From a virus, in IMG/VR virus record IMGVR_UViG_3300009545_000009, positions 1-47,049 of that record: a DNA stretch of 47,049 nt; one strand, given 5' to 3'. Positions 24,527-32,977 of this stretch are shown piece by piece. Numbering within the stretch: position 1 is the first letter of the stretch; each line of letters opens with the position of its first letter. The translations under genes were made by a program, and so were the position numbers. The notes under the pieces were generated by a model. It saw only the letters and a program-made list of their open reading frames with translations, had not been told where the DNA came from and ran no database searches.

Positions 24527-26265
24527 GCGCCCGCCACAGCCTGCAGCGCATTCTGCCCGTCACCCGTATCTGTCTCGCTGAGTGTCTTCGCAGCCGTCGC
24601 GCCGTCCTTTGCCGCGGCCATCGCCTGCATCGAGGCCTGCTGCGCCTGCTGCTGGGCGCGTTGCTCGCGCATCTGAGCCACGACATCATCCCCGCGCACG
24701 ATCGAGGGCGGGACACCGAGCGCCTGACTGTGCTCGTCCAGCGCCTGGTCCACGTCGAACTTGTCGAATGCGGTGACTTCCTGACCCGCGGCAGCCTGTG
24801 CGGCGGCGATGTTGCCCACGAAGCCCGCGAACCTCTCGATCTTTCCGCCCGCGATGGACCTGAACGCCTGAGCCAGTGCGCCGATCAGTTCCACCTTCAG
24901 TTGCACGCCCGACAATTCCTGCGGCGGCGGAGGCAGCAGCCCCTTGCGCGCCATGATGTTGAACGTGCGGTCGATGATCGGTGTGATGAGGCCCAGCTCG
25001 TGGTTCTGCAGCACAGGACCGAGCGCCAGGATCTGCTCTTCCTTGCGTGCGTCGATCTCGGGGACCGTAGCATTGCGGGGGTCCGCCTTGGTGATGGCGA
25101 GGAAGAGGTTCACGTACATCGCCACATCGATGATCTCGCGCGAGTCCTGAATGTCCTGCAGCAGGTATTGCAGCTCGGGCTTGATGATGTAGGCGGGCTG
25201 GAACTTCGGGGCTGAGCCATTGGGCGTGAACCCTGCCCATGTGACATCACCCGGCAGCAGCGAGGACGGCGCGTTCTTCAGCGACGGGTCGCCCACCATC
25301 GGTGGATCCACGAGCTTGTCGACGGCCTTCGCCTTGTTCTTCGTCTGGACCTGCAGTGCCTTGGCAAGGCCGAGCGCGTCCATCCCGCAGCTCGAGCCGT
25401 ATGCGTCAGTGAGCTCCGTCGTCTCCCAGCGGAAAGCTGCGATGGGATTGTCCTCGAAGCCTGACACCCGCAGCGGCAGCATGTCCCCGCGTGCCGCGCT
25501 GCCCGTGCCTTGCGTCTCGAAGTACACGGACGAGAACGTCATGTTCTTGTTGTCGTACGCCCCGGCGATGCGATCCTTGTTCGGCTCGATCACATGCAGC
25601 ACATCGTGCAGGACGTGACGGCGGCCGCTGTCCCACTCGTTCTTGACGGTGCCGCTGACGTTCTCGATCCCGTAGTCGTCCACGAGCTGACGCACCGTGA
25701 GCTTGTACTCGCAGTACATCGTGTCGATCACGCCGTCGCTGTTGGTCGCGAGGTAGTAGCTGCCCACCGTCTTGGGCACGCAGTGGATGATCTTCGTCGG
25801 GTGATCGAGCAGGATCATCGGGCCGGTGCCAAATACGCCCGCTTCGGTGTAGAGGCTCGGCAGCACCGAATAGAGGTTCGAGCGCGAGAACACATCGCGC
25901 ATGCGGTTCTCGACGGCGTACAGCCACTGACTGACGGCCGGGTACTCCATCATCTCCGGGTCAGGCGTGACGAGGCGGAACCATGGTGTCGCGGGATTGG
26001 TGCTGCCCGCGTGCATGCCTGCGCCGAGCGTACGCGCCGCGAACTTCGGGGACGGATCTACGAGCTTCTGATTGCGCTTCGTCCCCGCGTTCGTCTTGCT
26101 GTCTGTGATCCAGCGGCCACGGCGCGTCAGGAAGAAGTCCTGCAGCTCCTTCCAGTGCGAGTCCCAGCTCAGGCGCTCGCCCTGCATCTCGGCAAGGCGC
26201 GTCATCGCTGTCTTGTAGCGGCTCTCCTGCGGCGGCGTGTACTGCGGCTTCACTACTGCGTTCAC
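24523..26265 (-). CDS. Portal / head-tail connector protein
   Basis: A 580-aa protein. The N-terminal RYKTAMTRLAEMQGERLSWDSHWKEL, then RRGRWITDSKTNAGTKRNQKLVDPSPKFAARTL, and TEAGVFGTGPMILLDHPTKI belong to the podovirus head-tail connector family. The C-terminus is a Gln/Ala-rich helix. It forms the dodecameric portal for DNA entry and exit. The size agrees with the family. Confidence 0.9.
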   Translation of the reverse strand: MNAVVKPQYTPPQESRYKTAMTRLAEMQGERLSWDSHWKELQDFFLTRRGRWITDSKTNAGTKRNQKLVDPSPKFAARTLGAGMHAGSTNPATPWFRLVTPDPEMMEYPAVSQWLYAVENRMRDVFSRSNLYSVLPSLYTEAGVFGTGPMILLDHPTKIIHCVPKTVGSYYLATNSDGVIDTMYCEYKLTVRQLVDDYGIENVSGTVKNEWDSGRRHVLHDVLHVIEPNKDRIAGAYDNKNMTFSSVYFETQGTGSAARGDMLPLRVSGFEDNPIAAFRWETTELTDAYGSSCGMDALGLAKALQVQTKNKAKAVDKLVDPPMVGDPSLKNAPSSLLPGDVTWAGFTPNGSAPKFQPAYIIKPELQYLLQDIQDSREIIDVAMYVNLFLAITKADPRNATVPEIDARKEEQILALGPVLQNHELGLITPIIDRTFNIMARKGLLPPPPQELSGVQLKVELIGALAQAFRSIAGGKIERFAGFVGNIAAAQAAAGQEVTAFDKFDVDQALDEHSQALGVPPSIVRGDDVVAQMREQRAQQQAQQASMQAMAAAKDGATAAKTLSETDTGDGQNALQAVAGA

Positions 26266-26447
26266 GTCGATTCCTTAAGCGCGTACCAGATTGGGCCATC
26301 ACGCATCCCGGCCGGTCGACCAAGCCGTGCCTGCTCGCGCGACCAGTGCTCGTGTTCGAGTTGCGCATCCTTCAGCCGATCGGCCTCGCTGCGCTCGCCG
26401 CAGCTCCAAGGGTCGTAGGCGGTGGCTGCGTGATTCGGGTCGCTCAT
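26262..26447 (-). CDS. Small hypothetical protein
   Basis: A 61-aa hydrophilic protein with Cys and Trp (DPWSCGERSEADRLKDAQLEHEHW). It is coupled by ATGA to the portal gene downstream. Similar short genes occur between terminase and portal in this phage group. No function can be assigned. Confidence 0.65.
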   Translation of the reverse strand: MSDPNHAATAYDPWSCGERSEADRLKDAQLEHEHWSREQARLGRPAGMRDGPIWYALKEST

Positions 26448-26497
26448 GGCAACACCGTTTCTTCCGGCCCGCTGGCGCGCGCAACATCGTTACACAT
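26444..26497 (-). CDS. 17-aa bridging ORF
   Basis: The ATG lies one base after the upstream TAA, and the TGA overlaps the next start (ATGA). The product would be MCNDVARASGPEETVLP. It fills a gap that would otherwise break the coupling of the head operon. It may act only to carry ribosomes across. Confidence that it is translated is low to moderate. Confidence 0.35.
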   Translation of the reverse strand: MCNDVARASGPEETVLP

Positions 26498-26498
26498 C

Positions 26499-26807
26499 TT
26501 AGCCTCCCAGCAACGAAGCCGGCTGGCCCGTGTACGGCGCCCCGGCGCTGCTCGTGCGCACCGTGGAGCCCACCCCCTGCGCGCGCTTGGCGATACGGCG
26601 AATGCGGTCGCGCGCCTCGTAGGCTGGTGCATCGCTAGTGACCGGCGATGGCGCGGCAGGAATGTCGGTGGGCTGGTAGTTCGCGTCGTACGCGCCCAGC
26701 GCCTGACCACCCAGGTCCATCCCAGCGCTCACCTTCTTGCCCAGGATGAGCGTGTGCGGGGAGACGGCGTTGCCTGCGCGCGCGGCTTTCTTGATGAGAG
26801 TGCCCAT
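26499..26807 (-). CDS. Hypothetical terminase-adjacent protein
   Basis: A 102-aa protein with a basic N-terminus (MGTLIKKAARAGNAVSPHT), a Pro-rich middle and RDRIRRIAKRAQGVGSTVRTS near the end. It lies between TerL and the portal genes, and an AGGAAC ribosome site precedes the ATG. Small proteins here are common in podoviruses and of unknown role. Confidence 0.65.
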   Translation of the reverse strand: MGTLIKKAARAGNAVSPHTLILGKKVSAGMDLGGQALGAYDANYQPTDIPAAPSPVTSDAPAYEARDRIRRIAKRAQGVGSTVRTSSAGAPYTGQPASLLGG

Positions 26808-26815
26808 GGTCGTTC

Positions 26816-28237
26816 CTATGCGTTCGCGTAAGGGTCGTATTCTGTTCGGGCGTGGGCTTGCGCCACGAGCTGCGTGAGCGCGGCCTTGAATACCGGCTCG
26901 GCGAAGGTGAGGCCCAATGCATCCGCGTGATTGGGAGAACGGCCCAGGCGCTTCTTGATCATGTCCTTGGGCTCGAGAATCATCTGGTCGCCCTTGAACG
27001 TGTAGGTGGGGACAGACATCTCACCTACGAGCTCGGGTACCGGCGGCAACGCGCCACCACGTCGCACCCAGTTCGCCGCATCGAATGCCATCTCGGTGCG
27101 CTTGTTGAAGTAGCGGCGATCGTGCGCAACCCCGCTGAACTGCACTTCGAACGGCGTGCGGCCTAACAGGCGCAACTGATCGCACCAGCCGCCGCCATAG
27201 CCGCCGGTGCCGTCGATCATCTCGCCATCCGAGCCCCACTCGATGGCTTGGCGCGCCACGGTGCCAGCCCCCTGCACAGAGTTCACATTGCGCAACACGC
27301 GGGGCGGCAATGCGACGATGCCCTGACGCGGGAAGATCACGCTCGGGTCATCGCCGAAGCGGCCCACATCGACGCCGAGGATCTTCGACTCATGCTCGTA
27401 CTTGTCGGGGTGATAGAAGCGCTTCATCGCCTCGCTCACCTCGTCCGGGCCGATGAGCGTGTTCAGGCTCGACGGCGGGAACTTGCCGAACACATTGACC
27501 AGGATCCACGGGTTATCACGCCCATAGGTCCTGATCTGATCGCGTGCCCACTCAGACGAGACGCGCGGGGTGCGCTTGGGATCATCAGGGTCCGCCGTGA
27601 TCTCGATCACCCACCACAGATCGCGGGCGCTGGTGCAAGCGAGGTACAGCGGGCCTTCGAGGTGGGTTGGATTCCCCGCCTGCACGATGTGCCATTCCTT
27701 CGCACTCGAGCCGATGTTCTCGATCGTGCTCATCACCGGCTGCGGGACGCCGCCAGACTCATCCACAAGCACCATGACGTAGTCGTCATGCAAGCCGCGC
27801 ATGGTGTTGCCCTGCTGGTCAGGGGTCGCAGACTTGCTCCAGCGCCGTGCAGACATCCACCAGGTTGTGGGATGAGCGCGGGCGAAGATTCGCTCGGCCT
27901 GCCACTCGAACACTTCCATGAGCAGCGGGCTCTTCTGCTGCCACTTGCTCATCTCGGCCCACAAATTATCCTTGAGGTTCTCGCCGCTGATGGCGGTTGC
28001 CGCGACCTTCGGATGCGGGCGGGTGAGCAGGAAGTTCCAGGCGAGCCACGCAAGCACTGCGGTCTTGCCCGGGCCAGCGCATGCTTTCATGGCGATACGG
28101 GGCTGATGAGGGAATACCTCCAGCACATCGTCCTGCCACGGATCGGGCGTGACTCCGAAGACGTCCCGCACCATCTTGCGGGGATCCTCGCGCCACGCGC
28201 GAATGCGGTCACTCGCCTGTCGTGCTACGTCCAACAA
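26816..28237 (-). CDS. terL: Terminase large subunit
   Basis: A 473-aa protein. The ATPase domain has ACAGPGKTA (Walker A, about residues 52-60) and VMVLVDE (Walker B, about 154-160). The nuclease domain has LGVDVGRFGDD and later NHADALGL as metal sites. It packages DNA into the head. The start is TTG at 28237 or 28234, inside the terS 3' end; the first ATG is about 22 residues inside and would remove conserved residues. Confidence 0.92.
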   Translation of the reverse strand: MLDVARQASDRIRAWREDPRKMVRDVFGVTPDPWQDDVLEVFPHQPRIAMKACAGPGKTAVLAWLAWNFLLTRPHPKVAATAISGENLKDNLWAEMSKWQQKSPLLMEVFEWQAERIFARAHPTTWWMSARRWSKSATPDQQGNTMRGLHDDYVMVLVDESGGVPQPVMSTIENIGSSAKEWHIVQAGNPTHLEGPLYLACTSARDLWWVIEITADPDDPKRTPRVSSEWARDQIRTYGRDNPWILVNVFGKFPPSSLNTLIGPDEVSEAMKRFYHPDKYEHESKILGVDVGRFGDDPSVIFPRQGIVALPPRVLRNVNSVQGAGTVARQAIEWGSDGEMIDGTGGYGGGWCDQLRLLGRTPFEVQFSGVAHDRRYFNKRTEMAFDAANWVRRGGALPPVPELVGEMSVPTYTFKGDQMILEPKDMIKKRLGRSPNHADALGLTFAEPVFKAALTQLVAQAHARTEYDPYANA

Positions 28238-28673
28238 GGCTGTCTGCTACCAGTTGTTCGATGCTGAGCTTGCCGCTGTGCTCAACGTCCAGTTTGTCGC
28301 CGTACTTTTTCGCCTTGAGCTTCGAGGCGATCCATTTGCGGGTGTCGACACGCAGGCGTGAGCGCTGGAGCGCCTCACCGTTCTGGCGCCATCCTTCAAG
28401 CGCTCCCTCCTTGTCCTTCTGCTCCATCCAGTCGTTGCTGCCATCGTCGGCTATATCGAGGATGTCCTCCACCAATGCGTCAGCGCTCTCTTCCTTGGCT
28501 TTCGCGTATTGCTCTGAGAACTCAGGGTATTTTCGCAGCCACAGAAACACGCTTGCTGCACAAGGCATTGAATCTTCACGACACACGCTGCGCAGGGACT
28601 TCCCCTGTGAGAGCAACTCGCAAATCTGCGCGGCAAGCTCCGGCGTGTAGTCGGTGGGGCGCCCTCCACTCAC
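28209..28673 (-). CDS. terS: Terminase small subunit
   Basis: A 154-aa protein from a GTG start (GTGA overlap). GGRPTDYTPELAAQICELLSQGKSLRSVCREDSMP is the helix-turn-helix DNA-recognition start of small terminases. FLWLRKYPEFSEQYAKAKEE, then RVDTRKWIASKLKAKKYGDK, are further family signatures. It recognises the pac or cos DNA and hands it to TerL, which follows directly. Confidence 0.9.
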   Translation of the reverse strand: MSGGRPTDYTPELAAQICELLSQGKSLRSVCREDSMPCAASVFLWLRKYPEFSEQYAKAKEESADALVEDILDIADDGSNDWMEQKDKEGALEGWRQNGEALQRSRLRVDTRKWIASKLKAKKYGDKLDVEHSGKLSIEQLVADSLVGRSTTGE

Positions 28674-29545
28674 TGAGGCCTCCCAAACTCGAGCATCTCG
28701 CGGTCGTAGAGCTCCACGAACGGCGACAGGTACGGTACCCAGTCACTCGGGGGTGTATCCACGAAGGCCATCCAGTACGGGGAGTATTGATACGGGTCTG
28801 TGATCACGAACGTGTCATTGATGTTGCGGTAGATGTTGGCGAACTGGCCCACCTTGAAGGCACGCACTGTGATGCTTGCGATCGAGGGCGGCGGGAGGGG
28901 CGGAATGAACGTGAAGTTCCACCCTGCATTGGGGGGTGCGAACTGCGCAGACCAGCTGACTTCCGGCCACTGATTGCGCACCGCCATCTGCTGGTAGATC
29001 GAGCGTGGGCGCGGTTGGTCGCCAAGCTTCGGCTGAATGAGCGTCGTGGCGCGCTGCGTGGGCTGTGGTGGAGCAAGCCAGGATTGCCATACGTGCCACT
29101 GCACCGGCCTTGGGGGCACGCGCTGGGCGATGACTGACGGAACATTCCAGCCCGCGCTCGGGGCGGCACTTTGCGCATTCCATGTGGGCTGCGGCCACAC
29201 AGGCCGGGGTGGATTGAAACGTGGCGGTTGGTCTCCGTAGACGAGTGTGAGCGGCGTGATCCTCGCGCCGTACTGCGCAGGCCATGCCGTCTCCGGCCAC
29301 AACGCCCTTAGCGCATAGATCTTGGTGAGCTGACTTGCGGGAGGCTGATCGACCGGCGCGATGGGCGCGATATTGAACGCCGCATTGTTCGCCTCGCTTT
29401 GAGCAGGCCACCATGGCTCTGGCCAAGTTGCCCTGACCTGATACAGCGAGTGCCATGTCCGCCGCGGAGGTGCATCGCCCTGGTTCCCGATCGGAACGTG
29501 GGGCGTTGCCTGTGTGGGCTGCGGTGGCGAATAGAAGTACGGCAC
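28670..29545 (-). CDS. Trp/Pro-rich repeat protein
   Basis: A 291-aa protein from a GTG start. About five degenerate units of 34-42 residues cover residues 20-225. The common pattern is W-P-x-x-x-W-x-A-Q followed by a hydrophobic run and D-Q-P-P-R. A final 65-residue part is non-repetitive (FVITDPYQYSPYWMAFVDT). No signal peptide or known domain is present. It lies directly upstream of terS, among structural candidates. Confidence 0.7.
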   Translation of the reverse strand: MPYFYSPPQPTQATPHVPIGNQGDAPPRRTWHSLYQVRATWPEPWWPAQSEANNAAFNIAPIAPVDQPPASQLTKIYALRALWPETAWPAQYGARITPLTLVYGDQPPRFNPPRPVWPQPTWNAQSAAPSAGWNVPSVIAQRVPPRPVQWHVWQSWLAPPQPTQRATTLIQPKLGDQPRPRSIYQQMAVRNQWPEVSWSAQFAPPNAGWNFTFIPPLPPPSIASITVRAFKVGQFANIYRNINDTFVITDPYQYSPYWMAFVDTPPSDWVPYLSPFVELYDREMLEFGRPQ

Positions 29546-29560
29546 TCATCCACTCACCGA

Positions 29561-30028
29561 TCAACCCAATTCTGCGTAGGTCATACCCGCCGACCAGCTC
29601 GTGAGCGTGCCGGGCTGCACCGGGAAGTACAGACCAAAGCCCGAGGCAGCACTTGCGTTCATGATGATCGTGTCGCGCGGGGTCGGAACCCACAGCCAGC
29701 CATTCAGCACGTTGAAGTTGTCATCGATCACCTCAGACTTCGCACCGGCGCCGGCAACCGATGCGTTGACGCCCGCCGTGCCCGCGGCACCCGCAGTGCC
29801 ACCAGTGATCGCAGAGGCTGGGTCGAGCAGCTTCAGCTTGCGCGGGGTGGCGCTTGTGAGCGTGGGGAACGCCGTCACTTGCGTGCGCAGGGCAACGCTC
29901 TGCTGGGCACTCGTGGCATTGGCGGCCTGCGAGCACCAGGCGCGCAGGAACTCGAGAGAGGCTGTCACGCCCGGGTTGACGAACACCTGTGCCAGATCGA
30001 CGGCGCCGGTGACCGTCGCATTTAACAT
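29561..30028 (-). CDS. Hypothetical structural protein (start uncertain)
   Basis: A 155-aa protein from the ATG at 30028, but this ATG has no ribosome site. An in-frame stretch upstream (IAREYTVG) looks like natural N-terminus, and a GAGGAG site lies 8 nt before an ATC codon at 30052, so an ATC start or a mutated start codon is possible. The rest is beta- and Ala/Gly-rich, with FLRAWCSQAAN and TPRDTIIMNASA. It looks like a virion or head-surface protein. Confidence 0.6.
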   Translation of the reverse strand: MLNATVTGAVDLAQVFVNPGVTASLEFLRAWCSQAANATSAQQSVALRTQVTAFPTLTSATPRKLKLLDPASAITGGTAGAAGTAGVNASVAGAGAKSEVIDDNFNVLNGWLWVPTPRDTIIMNASAASGFGLYFPVQPGTLTSWSAGMTYAELG

Positions 30029-30064
30029 ACCGACCGTGTACTCGCGTGCGATGTTCGCTGCTCC

Positions 30065-30352
30065 TCAGAAAAAAGATTGAGTGCGGCCGTTCCAGGTCTT
30101 GAACCCCTGGTGGCCAAAGATGCGGATGCGTCCGTTGCGTCTCTCGATACGGCTGGCAAATTCTCCGCACTCTTTGCCATTCACCAGAACGTTGAAGGCG
30201 AACTCTCCGCGCGGCGCATCGTTCGCGAATTTCTCGCCGAGCGTGAACACGGTTCCGCGCTCATCCACCACGAGCAGCGCGGGCGGGGAGCTCACGTAAC
30301 TCTCGGTAACGTGCGTCTGCTCTTTCGGCTGCAGCATGTAGGAGTGGATCAT
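30065..30352 (-). CDS. Hypothetical small protein
   Basis: A 95-aa beta-rich protein (SSPPALLVVDERGTVFTLGEK, FAFNVLVNGKECGEF). It is coupled by ATGA to the upstream gene, and its stop overlaps the GAGGAG ribosome site of the next gene. No family is recognised. It lies in the module before the terminase. Confidence 0.65.
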   Translation of the reverse strand: MIHSYMLQPKEQTHVTESYVSSPPALLVVDERGTVFTLGEKFANDAPRGEFAFNVLVNGKECGEFASRIERRNGRIRIFGHQGFKTWNGRTQSFF

Positions 30353-31053
30353 TGCGCCATCACCGGGCCACGTTGGTAGTTCGGCTGGTAAGGAACCTGC
30401 GTACCCCCTCCGCCACCACCTGCTGCAGCGAACGCAAGAAGGAACGTTGCGCGTGCCGCGCTCCCGGATGCGAATGTCGCGGTCCCCGTGACCGTGCCTG
30501 TGGCACCGCCTGCGAAGTTGTCACGGTAGGCACTGCCCAGGTTTCGAAAGTCGGCTGAGCCCGGCCACAGGTCCTGATCGATCGTGAAACCCGAAGGCGC
30601 AGTGAACGTGACGTCGACGCCACTGTCGTTGTCGCTGCCACAGATCCAGAAGAGATCGTCGCCCGCCGCAGCGGTGAGTCCCGTCGCGTTGCAGGCTGCC
30701 GGTGAGGCCGCACCCGTGGCTCCCGTGGAAAGCCCGCTCGATGCCGTCAGTACACCGCTGCGACCCGAGAAACTGACCGCACCGCCGATGACATCCGAGG
30801 GGCAGGTCACGGTCCATGAGGCCGGCTCGCTGGCCGCAACCTTCCACGCCGCCGCGCAGCGCTGGCTGTCGAAGGTGTTTTGCAGTGGACTCGATGCAAG
30901 CGCTGCGAAGCCAGCCGGAAAGGTAATCGCATCCGCCGCGGCATCGTTGATCGCGTACAGCACTACCACATCGCCGTCGACCGTACCGGCGGGCTTCGTC
31001 AGTACCAAACTGGTATTGCGAACGCTGTTGCCGGTAGATGCGCGTCGCGCCAT
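30349..31053 (-). CDS. Beta-rich structural-type protein
   Basis: A 234-aa protein: KPAGTVDGDVVVLYAINDAAAD and SWTVTCPSDVIGGAVSFSG are the pattern of secreted or virion beta-sandwich proteins. The C-terminus has a Gly run (six) and a Pro/Gln tail. The ATG follows the upstream stop directly (TGAATG). The role is unknown, perhaps a virion surface protein. Confidence 0.6.
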   Translation of the reverse strand: MARRASTGNSVRNTSLVLTKPAGTVDGDVVVLYAINDAAADAITFPAGFAALASSPLQNTFDSQRCAAAWKVAASEPASWTVTCPSDVIGGAVSFSGRSGVLTASSGLSTGATGAASPAACNATGLTAAAGDDLFWICGSDNDSGVDVTFTAPSGFTIDQDLWPGSADFRNLGSAYRDNFAGGATGTVTGTATFASGSAARATFLLAFAAAGGGGGGTQVPYQPNYQRGPVMAQ

Positions 31054-32451
31054 TCACGGCCCCGCCTTGCCCGCGAGCCCTGACCATGTGATGCCCGAGA
31101 ACTTGAGCACCGGGCAGGAGCCGTCGTTCACGACGTACTCTTTCGCCCCGGCCCCTGCACCGATGGAGCTCTTCTCGATCAGCGCCGTGCCCCTGGCGAG
31201 GCGCCAGTCGCAATTCACAGCGCCCGGTGGGCCACCACCGAGGTTCCAGCCTGTGCCGCTGTTGTCGGTGAACACGAGGTTTGCGGGGGCATCGTCCGTG
31301 TTCACGGTGATGCGGATGCCCGCGTAAGCCGTGTTCGTGATGCGGTTGCGGACGAACGCGGCGCTGATGGTCTGGTCCGCGACGTTGAGGCCATAGCGGC
31401 CACCGTCGTGCAGGACGTTGTCGTGGACGGAGAGGTTCGTGATCCCGATGTCATCGAACGTGTCGAACGACTGGAAGAGGTTGCCGCTCTTCACCTTGGC
31501 GATTTCGTTCCAGGCGATCTCCGCGCCTGATCCACCGTCGATGTACACCCCGTGGTTGAGCGTGCCGCCGGCAATGTCGTGGATGTAGTTGCCGAGGATC
31601 TTGGGGTTGGCGCCGTGGCCGACGATACCACCGGCCTTCATGCCATCGGGCGCGACCGGCCATGACACGTCGTTGTTCACGACGCGCCACGAGTCGCCCT
31701 TCGTCTGCAGGTTGACTGGAGCTCCGTCGCTTGCACCCTGTGGGTGACCGACGATCGTCAGGTTACTGATTGCGATGTACTTCGCCTGTGGCGCCTCTTC
31801 ACCACCACCGTTGAAGCCACCACGCTTCGGCGCGTTGATCGTGACCGGCTCGCCCGGCTGGGAGGTGATCGAGATCGGGGCGCCTGCGGTGCCGCCCTGC
31901 CTCCAGATGCGTGCGAAGGCACCGTCCACGGCCGAGTCGGTGTAAACCCCACCACGCAGGATGATCACATCGCCGGGCTTGGCCGCGCCCCATGCACCCG
32001 AGGCCTCTGCGCTCGACAGCTGCAGGTGGCGCCAGGGCTTCGCGGGGTCGTTCTTGGCCGCGGTCGCATCGTCACCCTTCAGGCTGACGTAGAGCAGGTT
32101 GCCAGTCTGGACCGCGACCGACGGACCGGCGACGCCGTTCACCGCAACGACACCCGCACCCGTGAGAGTCACGCGCACGCAGTCATAGCCGGGATTGAGG
32201 CTCGCCGAAGCCTGCAGTACCGGCGCTGCTTTGTTGTCGATCGTGACGGTGGGAGAACCGCTCCAGTGACCGCATACGGTGAGCGGCGCGCCGACAGGGG
32301 CCGCAACGAAGTCGGTGTACAGCACAGCGGTGGTGCCGCCGCCCGGCGCGACGATGCTTGCCACCAGAGCACCCGGAGCCTGGGGCGCGAGAGCGAACGC
32401 CGTCAGCGGCGCGAGCAGGAGCGCCGCAAGGACTCGCAGCTTATGCCGTAC
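31054..32451 (-). CDS. Right-handed beta-helix (pectate-lyase-like) protein, start unresolved
   Basis: About 465 aa. A signal-peptide-like stretch (RHKLRVLAALLLAPLTAFALA) precedes a beta-helix region with YVSLKGDDATAAKNDPAKPW, PGDVIILRGGVYTDS, and many N-x-I-x-x-N turns (ILGNYIHDIAGG, VHDNVLHDGGRYG). Such folds occur in polysaccharide lyases and tail spikes. No ATG, GTG or TTG starts near the signal peptide. The only upstream canonical start (GTG 32595) adds 48 unrelated residues. The 5' end lies in the Fis-like gene. Confidence 0.6.
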   Translation of the reverse strand, partial: VRHKLRVLAALLLAPLTAFALAPQAPGALVASIVAPGGGTTAVLYTDFVAAPVGAPLTVCGHWSGSPTVTIDNKAAPVLQASASLNPGYDCVRVTLTGAGVVAVNGVAGPSVAVQTGNLLYVSLKGDDATAAKNDPAKPWRHLQLSSAEASGAWGAAKPGDVIILRGGVYTDSAVDGAFARIWRQGGTAGAPISITSQPGEPVTINAPKRGGFNGGGEEAPQAKYIAISNLTIVGHPQGASDGAPVNLQTKGDSWRVVNNDVSWPVAPDGMKAGGIVGHGANPKILGNYIHDIAGGTLNHGVYIDGGSGAEIAWNEIAKVKSGNLFQSFDTFDDIGITNLSVHDNVLHDGGRYGLNVADQTISAAFVRNRITNTAYAGIRITVNTDDAPANLVFTDNSGTGWNLGGGPPGAVNCDWRLARGTALIEKSSIGAGAGAKEYVVNDGSCPVLKFSGITWSGLAGKAGP

Positions 32452-32588
32452 CGGTTCAGCATCCGGTAGAAGCTCTGTCGATGCACGCCGGCCATACGCG
32501 CGGCGTGCACGACATTGCCCCTTGCCTGCGTGAGCACCTTCACCAAGTACGCACGCTTGGCTTCTCGCAGGGCCTCTCGCAGGGACAT
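32403..32588 (-). CDS. Fis-type HTH DNA-binding protein
   Basis: A 61-aa protein. AYLVKVLTQARGNVVHAARMAGVHRQSFYRML is the Fis/NtrC C-terminal helix-turn-helix, without any sensor or ATPase part. A ribosome site AAGGTG lies 5 nt before the ATG. It may regulate late phage promoters. Its last 48 nt overlap the start of the beta-helix gene in another frame. Confidence 0.75.
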   Translation of the reverse strand: MSLREALREAKRAYLVKVLTQARGNVVHAARMAGVHRQSFYRMLNRYGISCESLRRSCSRR

Positions 32589-32596
32589 GAAGCACC

Positions 32597-32977
32597 TTAG
32601 GCAACCGGCACGTCCGGGATCTTGTCGTCGACGACCTGCGCCTGGGCCGCGATGGCGTCGATCTTGGCCGAGAGTTCCGGCGAGACATTGTCGTTGCCCG
32701 CGGCGATCACGGCCTGCAGGTCGGCAATCTGCGCCTTGAGCGCGGTCACCTCGGTCTGCACACCGTCGATTTCGGTGGCGGTCTTCTGCTGCTGGGCGAG
32801 AACCGCGTCCAGCTTCGCAATGGCTTCGGATGTAGAGGTCATGACGAGTTCCTTGAGCGAATGGAGGGAGTCGAGGATGCGATCGAGCACGTGCTCGAAA
32901 ATGTGCTCTTGGCCGGTGTGCAGCCGAATATCAATCGGCGGCACTTCGATTCGGATAGTGAAGTCGGCGTCCTTCAT
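32597..32977 (-). CDS. Coiled-coil protein
   Basis: A 126-aa protein from the ATG at 32977 (ATGA overlap). A beta-like N-terminus (FTIRIEVPPIDIRLHTG) is followed by a long helical coiled coil (MTSTSEAIAKLDAVLAQQQ, ALKAQIADLQ). An internal Met after LKELV could be a second start. No family is recognised. Similar coiled-coil proteins occur in phage lysis and tail regions. Confidence 0.65.
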   Translation of the reverse strand: MKDADFTIRIEVPPIDIRLHTGQEHIFEHVLDRILDSLHSLKELVMTSTSEAIAKLDAVLAQQQKTATEIDGVQTEVTALKAQIADLQAVIAAGNDNVSPELSAKIDAIAAQAQVVDDKIPDVPVA

